IMG/VR virus record: IMGVR_UViG_3300007513_002727
Location: 1-64,000 of that record
Direction: 5' to 3' (one strand)
Length of the DNA: 64,000 nucleotides
From: a virus
Part shown: piece by piece, positions 1 through 7,434 of the stretch
How the letters are laid out: the number at the start of each line of letters is the position of its first letter
How positions within the stretch are numbered: position 1 is the first letter of the stretch
Notes under the pieces: generated by a model
Database searches by the model: none
The model's input: only the letters and a program-made list of their open reading frames with translations
Told to the model about the DNA's origin: nothing
Program-made: the position numbers and the translations under genes

Positions 1-120
1 GTTGGCGGTAGAGCTCGGGTAGATGAGCATCAGAATCATAAGCTGAATGCCGTAGGTGCAATTCCTGCTACCGCTACTCAAGACAATAGGCCCTATGCTT
101 TTAACACTTGGGCCTACTGA
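1..120 (+). CDS. tail fibre/collar-like protein, C-terminal end (partial)
   Basis: Open from the left edge and ending in TGA at 118-120, leaving 39 residues. The tail contains VDEHQNHKLNAVGAIPA and ends NTWAY, a Gly/Ala/His-rich style seen at the C-termini of phage collar and tail-fibre proteins. It is convergent with the minus-strand gene that ends at 128, with only 7 nt between them. Too little is present to identify the family firmly. Confidence 0.5.
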   Translation, partial: VGGRARVDEHQNHKLNAVGAIPATATQDNRPYAFNTWAY

Positions 121-127
121 TTGACAG

Positions 128-592
128 TTATACGATATTCAATAACTGTGATTCTGGTCTGCTAGGGTCTTGATATCTCATAACCTTTGCGTCAAAGTCA
201 CCTTGCTCGTACATCATTTCTTTGATGTCAATAGCATTTCTTATTGACTTTGTAGGTATGAAACTATGAACCCAAATCAAACCTTTTTGATCTCTAATTA
301 GATCTATTATACCGTCATCATAACCGTTCTTGTTCTTCTCTTTTTTGGCTATAATATGGCTAACATCTCCACCTAGATCTCTTACCTTTTTAAGGTCCTT
401 GTAGTTTGCCATTCCATAAGCATTTGGATTGGCACTTGCTCTACCCCATGCTAAAATGGGATCTTTAGGATTCCCATAAGCATAAACAATTAGACCTGTC
501 TTAGATCCATCTGCTTCTTTAGGTAGATTATCTTCATAAGATTTTCTTATAAATCCTTCTACAAGTGTTTCGCATAAATTGGATGTGTGCAT
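128..592 (-). CDS. hypothetical protein (154 aa)
   Basis: Not recognised. A soluble protein of mixed alpha/beta character with a Trp/Gly-rich centre (ILAWGRASANPNAYG). The start is supported by AAAGGAG eight bases upstream and by the promoter at 649-676, so this looks like a single-gene early transcript. No signal peptide or membrane segment is visible. Confidence 0.75.
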   Translation of the reverse strand: MHTSNLCETLVEGFIRKSYEDNLPKEADGSKTGLIVYAYGNPKDPILAWGRASANPNAYGMANYKDLKKVRDLGGDVSHIIAKKEKNKNGYDDGIIDLIRDQKGLIWVHSFIPTKSIRNAIDIKEMMYEQGDFDAKVMRYQDPSRPESQLLNIV

Positions 593-648
593 AATATTCT
601 CCTTTCTGACATTTTTTAAAAAAATATCAAAATTGTTTTTATAGTCTT

Positions 649-676
649 ATTATAACATATCCTGGAGATCTGTCAA
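649..676 (-). promoter_or_regulatory. early-type sigma70 promoter P1
   Basis: Read on the minus strand: TTGACA, 16 bp, TATAAT with extended -10 TGTTATAAT. It is one of eight similar promoters on the minus strand of the left arm and drives the gene at 128-592. Confidence 0.8.
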
Positions 677-702
677 TCTTGGTAATCTGGGGTTTTTTGG
701 GG

Positions 703-885
703 TTATTTCTTGAAATTCTCTAATAATTTGAATACAATTACCAATGGTAGGAGTAAGGTCCAAGCAAGGATTATCCATACTTCATCTAGGGTCTTAAGTG
801 GCTGGGCTCTACGGTTACTCAACGAGCCCACCACTATTCTCTGGTTGGAGGGAGGTCCGACTTGAGAATTCTGTTTACCAACCAC
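703..885 (-). CDS. small protein with C-terminal membrane segment (60 aa)
   Basis: GTG start with AGGA just upstream. Residues 1-33 are polar; residues about 36-54 (WIILAWTLLLPLVIVFKLL) form one hydrophobic helix, followed by a basic end. It is the last gene of the run that follows the glucosaminidase gene and overlaps the 25-residue membrane peptide by 11 nt. A lysis accessory role (holin or spanin-like) is possible from position only. Confidence 0.5.
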   Translation of the reverse strand: MVGKQNSQVGPPSNQRIVVGSLSNRRAQPLKTLDEVWIILAWTLLLPLVIVFKLLENFKK

Positions 886-952
886 TTGGTCTTCCTATCA
901 GTAATACTAATAATGTGAAACAGGTTGCGAATACAATTATATCAATTATCAT
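875..952 (-). CDS. 25-residue membrane peptide
   Basis: Start ATG overlaps the stop of the upstream 40-residue gene (ATGA) and the end overlaps the next gene. Almost the whole product is one hydrophobic helix (MIIDIIVFATCFTLLVLLIG) with a short RPSGW tail. The nested overlaps argue for translational coupling, but a protein this short could be spurious. Confidence 0.45.
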   Translation of the reverse strand: MIIDIIVFATCFTLLVLLIGRPSGW

Positions 953-1071
953 TTGTACTTCTTTTTATTGAGTCTAACTAATGCTTCTAATTTACGATCA
1001 ATCTTACGGAAGCCATAATATAGCAATATAAAGAAACCTACCACCAATAGTCCTAAAATAGTCTTTGTCAT
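949..1071 (-). CDS. small single-span membrane protein (40 aa)
   Basis: Begins MTKTILGLLVVGFFILLYYG and continues with a very basic tail (RKIDRKLEALVRLNKKKYK). The ATG shares one base with the stop of the glucosaminidase gene (TAATG), and the stop overlaps the next start (ATGA). One helix plus a charged cytoplasmic tail next to a cell-wall hydrolase suggests a holin-like or pinholin-like role; this is inference from context. Confidence 0.6.
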   Translation of the reverse strand: MTKTILGLLVVGFFILLYYGFRKIDRKLEALVRLNKKKYK

Positions 1072-1718
1072 TATGGCAACTCTCTTTCTTTAATTGTTCT
1101 TAGAATGATTTTAGCATAATCTGGATTGGTACTCCAGGCGTCTAATAATGATAATAACTTATTATAATCCCAAGTGCCCTTCTTAAGCTGAATCTTTCTC
1201 TCTACTCTAAATTCTGTATAGGCTTGGTGGCTGTTAAGGATTCTTATCATATCTTTTACACTATCGCATTTCGTAGCATATTTCTTAAGGCCAAACTTCG
1301 CATCTGGTACATCCTTAGGCTTCATATGGTCTGACTCCAAGTCCCAAGTCCGTATGCCAAATAAATTATTGCCTTCTTTTGAGAAACGAGATGTTCCCCA
1401 TGCTGATTCTATACCTGCCATGGCAATTATGATAGATGTTGGTACTCTACTATGCCTATCCGTAGTGAAGTTCAGATATTCAACACATTTACCTGTCGCA
1501 TTAATGAATGAGTTGGCATTGTTGAACATAAACTCTGGTTGGACTAATCCTAACTCTAGGATCTGCTCTAAATCCTTTTTATGGAATGTTTCTTCTAATT
1601 TTTCTACCGTTTGTTTATTGGGATTACTCGTACCATACCAATATGATGCTCCTACCATGCCCATTATGATAAAGGCATATAATAACCCTAGATATAAATT
1701 TGTTAGTCCTTTTTTCAT
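1071..1718 (-). CDS. membrane-anchored glucosaminidase, Bax-like
   Basis: Cleaves peptidoglycan glycan strands, presumably in lysis. Residues about 7-28 form an N-terminal membrane anchor or uncleaved signal. Residues about 92-125 match the GH73/Bax pattern: PTSIIIAMAGIESAWGTSR followed by EGNNLFGIRTW, with Glu104 as the likely catalytic acid. At 215 aa it is about the size of a single catalytic domain plus anchor. Three tiny membrane-protein genes follow, overlapping in series. It is the second wall hydrolase in this arm, the other being the SleB-like protein at 9996-10586. Confidence 0.82.
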   Translation of the reverse strand: MKKGLTNLYLGLLYAFIIMGMVGASYWYGTSNPNKQTVEKLEETFHKKDLEQILELGLVQPEFMFNNANSFINATGKCVEYLNFTTDRHSRVPTSIIIAMAGIESAWGTSRFSKEGNNLFGIRTWDLESDHMKPKDVPDAKFGLKKYATKCDSVKDMIRILNSHQAYTEFRVERKIQLKKGTWDYNKLLSLLDAWSTNPDYAKIILRTIKERELP

Positions 1719-1719
1719 T

Positions 1720-1911
1720 TTAACTCATTACCCTTTCCAGTCTGCTTAACCTATTTCTTTCACAATTTTTTAGGCCTCGTTTAATACTTTTTAATCGTTT
1801 ATATTCTGCTTCATTCTCTTCAACTGATCGTTTGGCTAACTTGTCCATTCGCAAGTCATGTCTATTCATATTAGAATACATATTCTCTCGCATCTTACCT
1901 AATCTACTCAT
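1720..1911 (-). CDS. small charged hypothetical protein (63 aa)
   Basis: Rich in Arg, Lys, Glu and Met and probably all-helical, with no membrane segment. Start overlaps the stop of the AAA ATPase gene (TAATG), so it is translated from the same operon. Function unknown. Confidence 0.65.
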   Translation of the reverse strand: MSRLGKMRENMYSNMNRHDLRMDKLAKRSVEENEAEYKRLKSIKRGLKNCERNRLSRLERVMS

Positions 1912-3002
1912 TACAGTTTCGCTCCTGTTCTTAAGTCGTACATTTCTCTCTCAGGCTTCATGCAGGTCTGTTCTGCCAATAATTTCCATTTATCCGGAGC
2001 CATTTTCCATAAGTCTGCAATCTTTAAAACCATTCTCAAAGATATCTCTCTTAATTTGTGCTTATTGTCATATATGAATTGGATAAGCTCTTCTTCCTTT
2101 TCTTTTCCCATAGCATATTTTTCAAGCATACCTATTCCACATATTTGTCTAATTCGTAGCATTCTATCTCTCATACTATCAATCGTTAGGTCTAGATAGT
2201 GACATCTACTTTGTAATGCCGCTAGATGATCTTGTAATTTTTTAGATTTAACATTGTCAAACTTGATATTGGTAATGAAGATAACACCACCATTGAATTC
2301 AAAAGAGTTAGGCATTCCTTCTGCCATTAATGTTCTTGATTCTGTATTCCAGTGAAGTGATCTTTTAGGAGTAGTATCTAAGGCCGCTTTCAAAAGATTA
2401 AGTGCTAGGTCATCATATAAAATTGCATCACAGTCATCAAAGCAACATACACAACCTTTGTCTTTATATTCATATAATTTCTTATATAAACCTATCGCTG
2501 ACATCGCACCTTTAACCATTTCAAACTTTCTTTTTTCTCCTGCAATATCTGTGAACATATTCTGCTTCTCTAAAGCCTTTTCAACACCATAAGACTTACC
2601 AATCCCTGGAGGTCCACTTACTATCATTGCTCTAACTTTACTTGTCGCAACTGCATCAGCCATCTCATCCAGTATCGCAAATCTTGCTCCAATTCTTTCT
2701 ATCGCTTGAGCATCTGTTTCTTTAGGCTTATTAGAACCTACAGGCTTATATTTCTTTTTTAATTCATCTCTATGAGTAATATATTGTCCTTCCGGAACTA
2801 TCGTTAGGCTACTGATTCCAGGTACATTAATTCGTACCTTTTCCTTCTCGGTAAATCCTGAGAATTCTGTGACATCAACTGTGACAAATCCACCTTCTTT
2901 GCCACTTGTAAATTTTTGGTAATCTTTAAGAATAGGAAATACTCGTCCAGACATATCTTGGCTTCTGTACGAGCCTTCTTCAATTTTGATGTATTTTTTC
3001 AA
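1911..3002 (-). CDS. AAA-type ATPase
   Basis: P-loop ATPase of 363 aa. Walker A is GPPGIGKS at 130-137; Walker B is CCFDDCDAIL around 187-194; a later GGVIFITNIKFDN strand is the sensor-like segment. Similar ATPases of unknown role are common in T4-like phages, where replication or recombination helper roles are suspected. Translation starts at TTG: an in-frame TAA lies directly before it and AGGGAGG sits 6-8 nt upstream. It is the first gene of the operon driven by the promoter at 3029-3056. Confidence 0.8.
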   Translation of the reverse strand: MKKYIKIEEGSYRSQDMSGRVFPILKDYQKFTSGKEGGFVTVDVTEFSGFTEKEKVRINVPGISSLTIVPEGQYITHRDELKKKYKPVGSNKPKETDAQAIERIGARFAILDEMADAVATSKVRAMIVSGPPGIGKSYGVEKALEKQNMFTDIAGEKRKFEMVKGAMSAIGLYKKLYEYKDKGCVCCFDDCDAILYDDLALNLLKAALDTTPKRSLHWNTESRTLMAEGMPNSFEFNGGVIFITNIKFDNVKSKKLQDHLAALQSRCHYLDLTIDSMRDRMLRIRQICGIGMLEKYAMGKEKEEELIQFIYDNKHKLREISLRMVLKIADLWKMAPDKWKLLAEQTCMKPEREMYDLRTGAKL

Positions 3003-3028
3003 TTATTTTCCTCCCTTAAACATAGTTC

Positions 3029-3056
3029 ATTATAACACAGATTGGCTATATGTCAA
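3029..3056 (-). promoter_or_regulatory. early-type sigma70 promoter P2
   Basis: TTGACA, 16 bp, TATAAT on the minus strand, with TGTTATAAT extended -10. Drives the ATPase-glucosaminidase-membrane peptide operon (3002 down to 703). Confidence 0.85.
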
Positions 3057-3114
3057 CTGATCTGCGTCATTTTGGTAATTTGATTTTTTGGTAATTTGAA
3101 TAAATATGTATAGA

Positions 3115-3426
3115 ATGAAAAGCATATTTTTAACAATTATATTTCTAATGTTTTTAGGTTGTGCTTCGCAAGAAGCATCGGCTATTGAGCTAGATTTTAA
3201 ATCTGGAACTGACAGTATTGATACAAGTGTACCTTTAGGTGATAATGGTAAATGTGTAGATGAACTTAAAGAATACGATCGTCTATTAGGTATCACATCT
3301 GCTAGTGATGAAGATAAGGCATCTGCTTTATCAAAAAGAGATTTGGCTATATCAAAAAGAATGACTGGTAGACTTGAAGACTGCGAAACATTAATGCAAG
3401 AAGCGATCAATCTCATACCTGAATAA
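3115..3426 (+). CDS. small lipoprotein (103 aa)
   Basis: Signal peptide MKSIFLTIIFLMFLGCAS with a lipobox (FLGC) predicts a lipid-anchored periplasmic protein; the mature part is acidic with helices and two further Cys. An upstream in-frame ATG at 3106 would add MYR, but the signal peptide fits the 3115 start better. It is one of very few plus-strand genes in this arm and converges on the next minus-strand operon through the hairpin at 3447-3495. Function unknown. Confidence 0.65.
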   Translation: MKSIFLTIIFLMFLGCASQEASAIELDFKSGTDSIDTSVPLGDNGKCVDELKEYDRLLGITSASDEDKASALSKRDLAISKRMTGRLEDCETLMQEAINLIPE

Positions 3427-3446
3427 TTAATTTCCTTTCTATTTTA

Positions 3447-3495
3447 ATGAACAGGCGAGTGAGTTGAAATGTTTTGAAAGGTCTCGCCTGTTCAT
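3447..3495. terminator. long inverted repeat between convergent genes
   Basis: A perfect 13-bp inverted repeat, ATGAACAGGCGAG at 3447-3459 and its complement at 3483-3495, separated by 23 nt. It sits between the stops of converging genes, so a bidirectional terminator is likely, although no clear T-tract follows either arm. Confidence 0.6.
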
Positions 3496-3503
3496 ATTCA
3501 CAT

Positions 3504-3782
3504 CTAATTAGATGAGAATTTTGATATCAGATTATACCATTGAACTTTTACCTTTGCCCAATTGGCTTTCTGAAATTCTTTAGTTTTTTCAACTTCTATG
3601 TTGAATTGGTTGCCTACCTTCCCTGGAACCAGGCTAACCTTTGTTAATAATTGGGTGACATCTTTCTTAACTAATACAGCCGATTCATTAACTTGATTTT
3701 GAATCGTATCTGCATTGGCAATTGCCTGAACCCAAATATACATCACAAAGAATAAAACTATACTCTTGATATGTTTTTTCAT
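3504..3782 (-). CDS. small secreted hypothetical protein (92 aa)
   Basis: N-terminal signal peptide (about residues 1-24, ending IANA) predicts export; the rest is amphipathic. Last gene of the operon begun at 6063. Start overlaps the preceding gene by 4 nt. Function unknown. Confidence 0.65.
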   Translation of the reverse strand: MKKHIKSIVLFFVMYIWVQAIANADTIQNQVNESAVLVKKDVTQLLTKVSLVPGKVGNQFNIEVEKTKEFQKANWAKVKVQWYNLISKFSSN

Positions 3783-4093
3783 TGTCCCTCTATTGAAGCC
3801 GTTTGATTTTCAACAACTCTTAGGCCGGCTTCAGTTAATGCCCTTTGAATTGCTATTCGTTTACCGAATTCTGTATTTCCTTCTTCTGGTGTGTATCTAT
3901 AAGTCCAATCTGGAGAACCATCTCCATTTGTATGACCTCTAGGATACTTCTTACCATTAATTCTTATTAACCAACCTGCGACATTTACTACATCCATTTC
4001 ATCTGAATCTTTATGTCTTCTTTCATAGTAATCATCGTTAGTCCATTGAGCTTGTATCTTTAAAGGTAATCCGTTATCTGCTATTAATTTCAT
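3779..4093 (-). CDS. hypothetical protein (104 aa)
   Basis: Start chosen at MKLIADNGL because its ATG overlaps the upstream stop (ATGA) and GGAAG lies just before it; a longer form would extend 8 residues. Contains GWLIRINGKKYPRGHTNGDGSP and a C-terminal helix. Trp/Tyr-rich, cytosolic. Not recognised. Confidence 0.65.
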   Translation of the reverse strand: MKLIADNGLPLKIQAQWTNDDYYERRHKDSDEMDVVNVAGWLIRINGKKYPRGHTNGDGSPDWTYRYTPEEGNTEFGKRIAIQRALTEAGLRVVENQTASIEGQ

Positions 4094-4284
4094 TCTTTCA
4101 CTTCCAACTCTTCCCAATCTGCTTCTTCTGTTGAGTCTTGTTTTTTCTTATATTTTTTTAAGGCAGATGTGTCTCCACTACCGATTGCCTTAAAGAATTC
4201 ACTCATTGCTGACCCTTTTTCCTTCACCGTCTGACATCCGGACAGCATTATCACAGCAACTATCAATCCAAGGTATCTAATCAT
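4090..4284 (-). CDS. small lipoprotein (64 aa)
   Basis: MIRYLGLIVAVIMLSGCQ is a lipoprotein signal with lipobox LSGC; the mature part is short, Lys-rich then acidic. The start at 4284 is preferred over upstream ATGs in frame because of the lipobox position. Overlaps the zinc-ribbon gene by 8 nt. An Rz1/o-spanin-like role could be considered, but the Pro-rich feature of that class is absent. Confidence 0.65.
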   Translation of the reverse strand: MIRYLGLIVAVIMLSGCQTVKEKGSAMSEFFKAIGSGDTSALKKYKKKQDSTEEADWEELEVKE

Positions 4285-4456
4285 GATATCTATCCGTAAA
4301 GTTTTTAGGCAAACCATTTGGGTCATACTGCTCATCCTTCTTACAATTATCACAAGTAATAACCATTCTAGGTTCATCACCAATCAATAAACTACCACAA
4401 GTATCACATTCCAAAGTGGCTTTATTTTCATAAAAGTCTTTAGTCCAATCGTCCAT
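4277..4456 (-). CDS. zinc-ribbon-like small protein (59 aa)
   Basis: Contains CDTC at 17-20 and CDNC at 35-38, a CxxC...CxxC pair typical of a zinc ribbon. The ATG overlaps the preceding stop as TAATG, and the end overlaps the lipoprotein gene. Such proteins often bind nucleic acid or partner proteins; the function here is unknown. Confidence 0.65.
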   Translation of the reverse strand: MDDWTKDFYENKATLECDTCGSLLIGDEPRMVITCDNCKKDEQYDPNGLPKNFTDRYHD

Positions 4457-4605
4457 TATTTCTTTTCCTTCATTGCTATTACTTCATCAATATCATCACA
4501 AAGTTCTGGAAGATGTGTTTCAATCTTTTCAATAATTGTTTCTTTGTAAGCCTTTAATTCTTCTACTGACATATCCATTAAATCTTGTTCTCTTCCACCA
4601 GTCAT
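4456..4605 (-). CDS. small helical hypothetical protein (49 aa)
   Basis: Highly charged and helical (SVEELKAYKETIIEKIETHL). Start and stop both overlap neighbours by one base (TAATG), the usual coupling in this operon. Function unknown. Confidence 0.55.
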   Translation of the reverse strand: MTGGREQDLMDMSVEELKAYKETIIEKIETHLPELCDDIDEVIAMKEKK

Positions 4606-4940
4606 TATACCTTCTCCTTTAATGTATGAATTGGATCATCTTCATATGGTTCCCAATGAAGTTCATTAGTTTCTTCTAAATCATACCATTGATCTTCTAT
4701 TGCTTTATATTCTTCTATCAATTCTGATGGCTCCATATTATGAAAACCTTTAAAGCCACCCTCTAAAATATATGTTAGAGTATCATAATCACCACACTTG
4801 TAATCATAATAGATGCCGTGAATCTCAACTTGTAGACATCTTTCAGCCATTACATATGGAGTTAGTTTCATCGCTCTCTCGTCTTCATATAAATGATCTT
4901 CGTGTCTATCAAATATAATTTCTTTTAATCTAGTTCCCAT
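4605..4940 (-). CDS. hypothetical acidic protein (111 aa)
   Basis: Start at MGTRLKE is supported by AAGGAGAT directly upstream; an in-frame ATG nine codons earlier lacks this. Acidic with many Tyr and Glu; no membrane segment. Not recognised. Confidence 0.65.
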   Translation of the reverse strand: MGTRLKEIIFDRHEDHLYEDERAMKLTPYVMAERCLQVEIHGIYYDYKCGDYDTLTYILEGGFKGFHNMEPSELIEEYKAIEDQWYDLEETNELHWEPYEDDPIHTLKEKV

Positions 4941-5092
4941 TATATCTCCTTGAAAATACCTTTCCATGGTCTTGCATCTGATCCTATTTGAAAAGGGTTT
5001 CTTTTTGTAGTAGATCCTTTTTTTCGTCCACCTTTGTTTCTATGAATTCTTCTAGGTTTTCTATTTGTAGTCATATTCTTTTTAGATGTCAT
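4940..5092 (-). CDS. small basic hypothetical protein (50 aa)
   Basis: Very Lys/Arg-rich (KPRRIHRNKGGRKKGSTTKR), consistent with nucleic-acid binding. It is coupled to its neighbours by TAATG and ATGA overlaps. Its last codons carry the AAGGAGAT ribosome site of the next gene. Confidence 0.55.
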   Translation of the reverse strand: MTSKKNMTTNRKPRRIHRNKGGRKKGSTTKRNPFQIGSDARPWKGIFKEI

Positions 5093-5223
5093 TGGTCTTC
5101 ACCTTCTTCATCTTCTTCAAAAAGTTCTTCTAATTCTTTTAGAACTTTTGGATCTTCTAATTTGTCCCAATTGATTGTTTTATTAAAGCCAAAGGGATCA
5201 TTACTTGTTTTCATCTTTTTCAT
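5089..5223 (-). CDS. small acidic hypothetical protein (44 aa)
   Basis: Short protein with an acidic C-terminal half (ELEELFEEDEEGEDQ). Start and stop both form ATGA overlaps with neighbours. Function unknown. Confidence 0.55.
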   Translation of the reverse strand: MKKMKTSNDPFGFNKTINWDKLEDPKVLKELEELFEEDEEGEDQ

Positions 5224-5393
5224 ATTATATTCAACAAACCTAAAATGAATGGAACATAACAAAAAATCGCTATCGTTCCAGTTATCTTAGAATAAAATAA
5301 TACCCTTTTATTATCCAAAGCCGTACCAACTCCTAACAAACATACCGTTAGAACATAAAATATGGCGAAACCTGGTATTATATATTGCATCAT
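5220..5393 (-). CDS. two-span membrane protein (57 aa)
   Basis: Two hydrophobic helices, about residues 4-24 and 39-56, joined by a short polar loop containing LDNKRVL. ATGA overlaps at both ends. Function unknown; small two-span proteins in phage arms include holins and host-envelope effectors. Confidence 0.6.
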   Translation of the reverse strand: MMQYIIPGFAIFYVLTVCLLGVGTALDNKRVLFYSKITGTIAIFCYVPFILGLLNII

Positions 5394-5599
5394 TGGTTTT
5401 CCTCCTCTTCATCTTCATCTTCATCTTCATCTTCTTCATCTTCTTCATTTAAAAAGAATTCATTACAATGTGCCATATCTGCCACATCATCTTCTGACAT
5501 ATATTTTAGACAAGCCATTATAACCATATCTTTATCTAAGATACCATCATCAACCATCTCTAAAATCTTGTTCGTTGCTTCTCTAACATTAACTGACAT
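5390..5599 (-). CDS. hypothetical protein with acidic tail (69 aa)
   Basis: Helical body (residues 1-48) with SEDDVADMAHCNEF, then an almost purely Glu/Asp tail encoded by a GAT/GAA repeat. Start overlaps the upstream stop by one base. The acidic tail may mimic nucleic acid, which is inference. Confidence 0.65.
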   Translation of the reverse strand: MSVNVREATNKILEMVDDGILDKDMVIMACLKYMSEDDVADMAHCNEFFLNEEDEEDEDEDEDEEEENQ

Positions 5600-6063
5600 T
5601 AAAATGGTATCTCACTTTCTTTCGTTTTAATTTTTTCATCAGATGTTTCTAATTCTTCTTTTTTCCATCTATAAGAATCAGTAGTCCAATCTGGATCTTC
5701 ATAATTTTCATAATGAATATCTTTGTCGCTATCCCAATCTTCATATGGTACACATTCTTCTATCTTTTGAACTCTAGGTTCTCTACCATATTTCTCATAA
5801 TCTATTTCTGCTTGTTGGTCCCAATTATGGTCATAGTATTTCATTTCAACTGGCTCATCACCATAGTATCCATCTTGCCATTCAATCTTTTCAATGCCAC
5901 CGTGTTCTTGTACGGCATCTTCCGCTTCTTCTTTTGAATTGGCAACCACTTCATAATCAACTTCTACATTGTAGAACTTTTTAACCTTAAATTTCTGCTT
6001 ACCGATATCCTGGTGTGGATTATCTTTTTTATATGTTCCGTTTATTATTTCTATTTTTTGCAT
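5599..6063 (-). CDS. acidic hypothetical protein (154 aa)
   Basis: First gene after promoter P3, with AAGGAGAAAG before the ATG. Residues about 25-58 form a beta-alpha unit (FYNVEVDYEVVANSKEEAEDAV) of the kind found in small phage DpnD/PcfM-like modules; the rest is rich in Tyr, Trp, Asp and Glu. Function unknown. Its first residues, MQKI, recur in other operon-leading genes here. Confidence 0.7.
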   Translation of the reverse strand: MQKIEIINGTYKKDNPHQDIGKQKFKVKKFYNVEVDYEVVANSKEEAEDAVQEHGGIEKIEWQDGYYGDEPVEMKYYDHNWDQQAEIDYEKYGREPRVQKIEECVPYEDWDSDKDIHYENYEDPDWTTDSYRWKKEELETSDEKIKTKESEIPF

Positions 6064-6087
6064 TTCAACTTTCTCCTTTATTACTTA

Positions 6088-6115
6088 ATTTTAACATGGT
6101 TTGGTAATCTGTCAA
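6088..6115 (-). promoter_or_regulatory. early-type sigma70 promoter P3
   Basis: TTGACA, 16 bp, TAAAAT on the minus strand. Its spacer (GATTACCAAACCATGT) resembles those of P4, P6 and P7. Drives the operon 6063 down to 3504. Confidence 0.8.
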
Positions 6116-6122
6116 CCGACTA

Positions 6123-6233
6123 CTAATATGGCCATCCCATCATAATATGTATAGTATCTGTCGCCCATAATAGATAGACCGTACATATTATGAATAGAAC
6201 TGCCTTAAGCCCATAATCAATATATTTGTTCAT
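6123..6233 (-). CDS. small membrane protein (36 aa)
   Basis: MNKYIDYGLKAVLFIICTVY begins a single hydrophobic span. Start overlaps the previous stop as TAATG. Last gene of its operon, lying just before P3. Function unknown. Confidence 0.5.
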   Translation of the reverse strand: MNKYIDYGLKAVLFIICTVYLLWATDTIHIMMGWPY

Positions 6234-6364
6234 TATTTTGAACTCCAATGGTCATCATAAAGTGTTTTAATCTTGCCGTCTGCTATATAATAGCCAGTCA
6301 CTTGTTTCTTCTTCTTTTTGCCTTTTACTTTTCTTGGCTTTTTAGTTTTTTTTGGTTTCACCAT
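6233..6364 (-). CDS. small basic protein (43 aa)
   Basis: N-terminal half is nearly all Lys, Pro and Arg, followed by VTGYYIADGKIKTLYDDHW. It overlaps the end of the secreted-protein gene by 23 nt in another frame. A nucleic-acid-binding tail is likely; function unknown. Confidence 0.5.
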   Translation of the reverse strand: MVKPKKTKKPRKVKGKKKKKQVTGYYIADGKIKTLYDDHWSSK

Positions 6365-6752
6365 ACATCCCCCTAGGACTAGGACTTGCATCTGGTCCTA
6401 GTAATTTCACCTGTTCAGCTCTAAATTTCAAAATATGACTTTCCCAATCATAAGTCCAATGTGGATTATCTCCTATTGGACAAGGTATCCATCCATCCTT
6501 TGCTGATTGTATTACTCTTCTTTCAAATGCTCCTTCGCCATTTATGCTATCCAACAATTCATTTTGATGACATAGATATAAATGAACATTCCAATTAAAG
6601 TCTGTTTCAACTTTACCTGTTCCATTTTGTCCTTTAATTAAATCATAATAGATTTTAGTATCTGGATCACCATTCCATTCTGCTTTGGCTGTATTACTAT
6701 AGACCATCATTGCTATAAATGTCACCGCCAATAGCCATTTTGTTTTATTCAT
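6342..6752 (-). CDS. secreted hypothetical protein (136 aa)
   Basis: Signal peptide at residues 1-24 (LLAVTFIAMMVYSNTAKA, cut before EW). The mature part has two Cys (in LYLCHQ and WIPCPI) that could form a disulphide and ends in a Pro/Gly-rich tail. Periplasmic location predicted; not recognised. Confidence 0.65.
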   Translation of the reverse strand: MNKTKWLLAVTFIAMMVYSNTAKAEWNGDPDTKIYYDLIKGQNGTGKVETDFNWNVHLYLCHQNELLDSINGEGAFERRVIQSAKDGWIPCPIGDNPHWTYDWESHILKFRAEQVKLLGPDASPSPRGMYGETKKN

Positions 6753-6891
6753 CTTTCTTTTTTCCTATTCTCTTCGCATATCCAATTATTAATTGGACGA
6801 AGTCTTCTAACTTGCCATCGTTTTTCATTAACAAGTAAATTCCATATCCTAACAAAGGTGGCATCACGAATAAAATAAAGGCGTCCATCAT
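6745..6891 (-). CDS. small membrane protein (48 aa)
   Basis: One hydrophobic span (about residues 4-22) and a basic C-terminus. The start overlaps the upstream stop by one base and the end overlaps the secreted-protein gene. Function unknown. Confidence 0.55.
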   Translation of the reverse strand: MMDAFILFVMPPLLGYGIYLLMKNDGKLEDFVQLIIGYAKRIGKKKDE

Positions 6892-7043
6892 TACTTACTA
6901 ACCACCTCTTTGATATATTTTCTACTCGCTTTTTTATATTTTTTGATTATTTTTTGACAATCTCTAATCAACACTAAAGAATAGATTGATGAGAACATAA
7001 TAACCAATAACATCACAAATGAAATTATTAATTCTTTTTCCAT
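6891..7043 (-). CDS. small membrane protein (50 aa)
   Basis: Start at MEKELIISFVML, backed by GGAGG seven bases upstream and a TAATG overlap. One N-terminal span, then a strongly basic tail (KIIKKYKKASRKYIK). The architecture resembles single-span holin-like or inhibitor peptides; function unknown. Confidence 0.6.
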   Translation of the reverse strand: MEKELIISFVMLLVIMFSSIYSLVLIRDCQKIIKKYKKASRKYIKEVVSK

Positions 7044-7225
7044 TAGTTTTCCTCCGCTTGTTTCATTATTGTTAAAATTCCAAAAAATAATCCTATGGCT
7101 GTGAATACTACAAAACCAATCCAATTATCGTTTATTGGAATTCCATGATGTCCACCTTCTATACAACCTACGGCAAATATCATTGATACAAAGAATATAA
7201 TTGGATAAATTATTTTCATTACCAT
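7043..7225 (-). CDS. two-span membrane protein (60 aa)
   Basis: Two hydrophobic segments (about residues 4-22 and 36-54); the first ends FAVGC, which could read as a lipobox. The start and its ribosome site AGGGAGA lie inside the end of the upstream gene, whose last residues are GKGRLW. Function unknown. Confidence 0.6.
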   Translation of the reverse strand: MVMKIIYPIIFFVSMIFAVGCIEGGHHGIPINDNWIGFVVFTAIGLFFGILTIMKQAEEN

Positions 7226-7434
7226 AATCTCCCTTTACCTATTGACATACTATTTTCATCTTCAATAGGTTTAGTTTCATAATCAATTATTGCCAATTTG
7301 GTTTCATAATCAATTAATTGATTAAGATTATCAATAGCATTATCTTTATTGCCATTTTCAATATCTTCTTTGATTGATGTTAGGATATCAACTTTATTTG
7401 TGAATCCATTTATTTCTAATATTGGTTTTGACAT
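7219..7434 (-). CDS. hypothetical protein with MSI..GRLW tail (71 aa)
   Basis: Helical protein with an imperfect repeat of IDYETK. Its C-terminus, DENSMSIGKGRLW, is nearly the same as that of the gene at 15936-16250 (DENGMSISQGRLW). In both, GGG AGA TTA TGG also encodes the ribosome site and start codon of the next gene. Function unknown. Confidence 0.65.
   Translation of the reverse strand: MSKPILEINGFTNKVDILTSIKEDIENGNKDNAIDNLNQLIDYETKLAIIDYETKPIEDENSMSIGKGRLW

Noticed and set aside
1354-1749. 131-codon plus-strand frame
   Set aside because: Antisense to the glucosaminidase gene, which has clear family motifs.
5390-5450. TCTTCA/CATCTT simple repeat
   Set aside because: It is the Glu/Asp-rich tail of the gene at 5390-5599 and needs no separate explanation.
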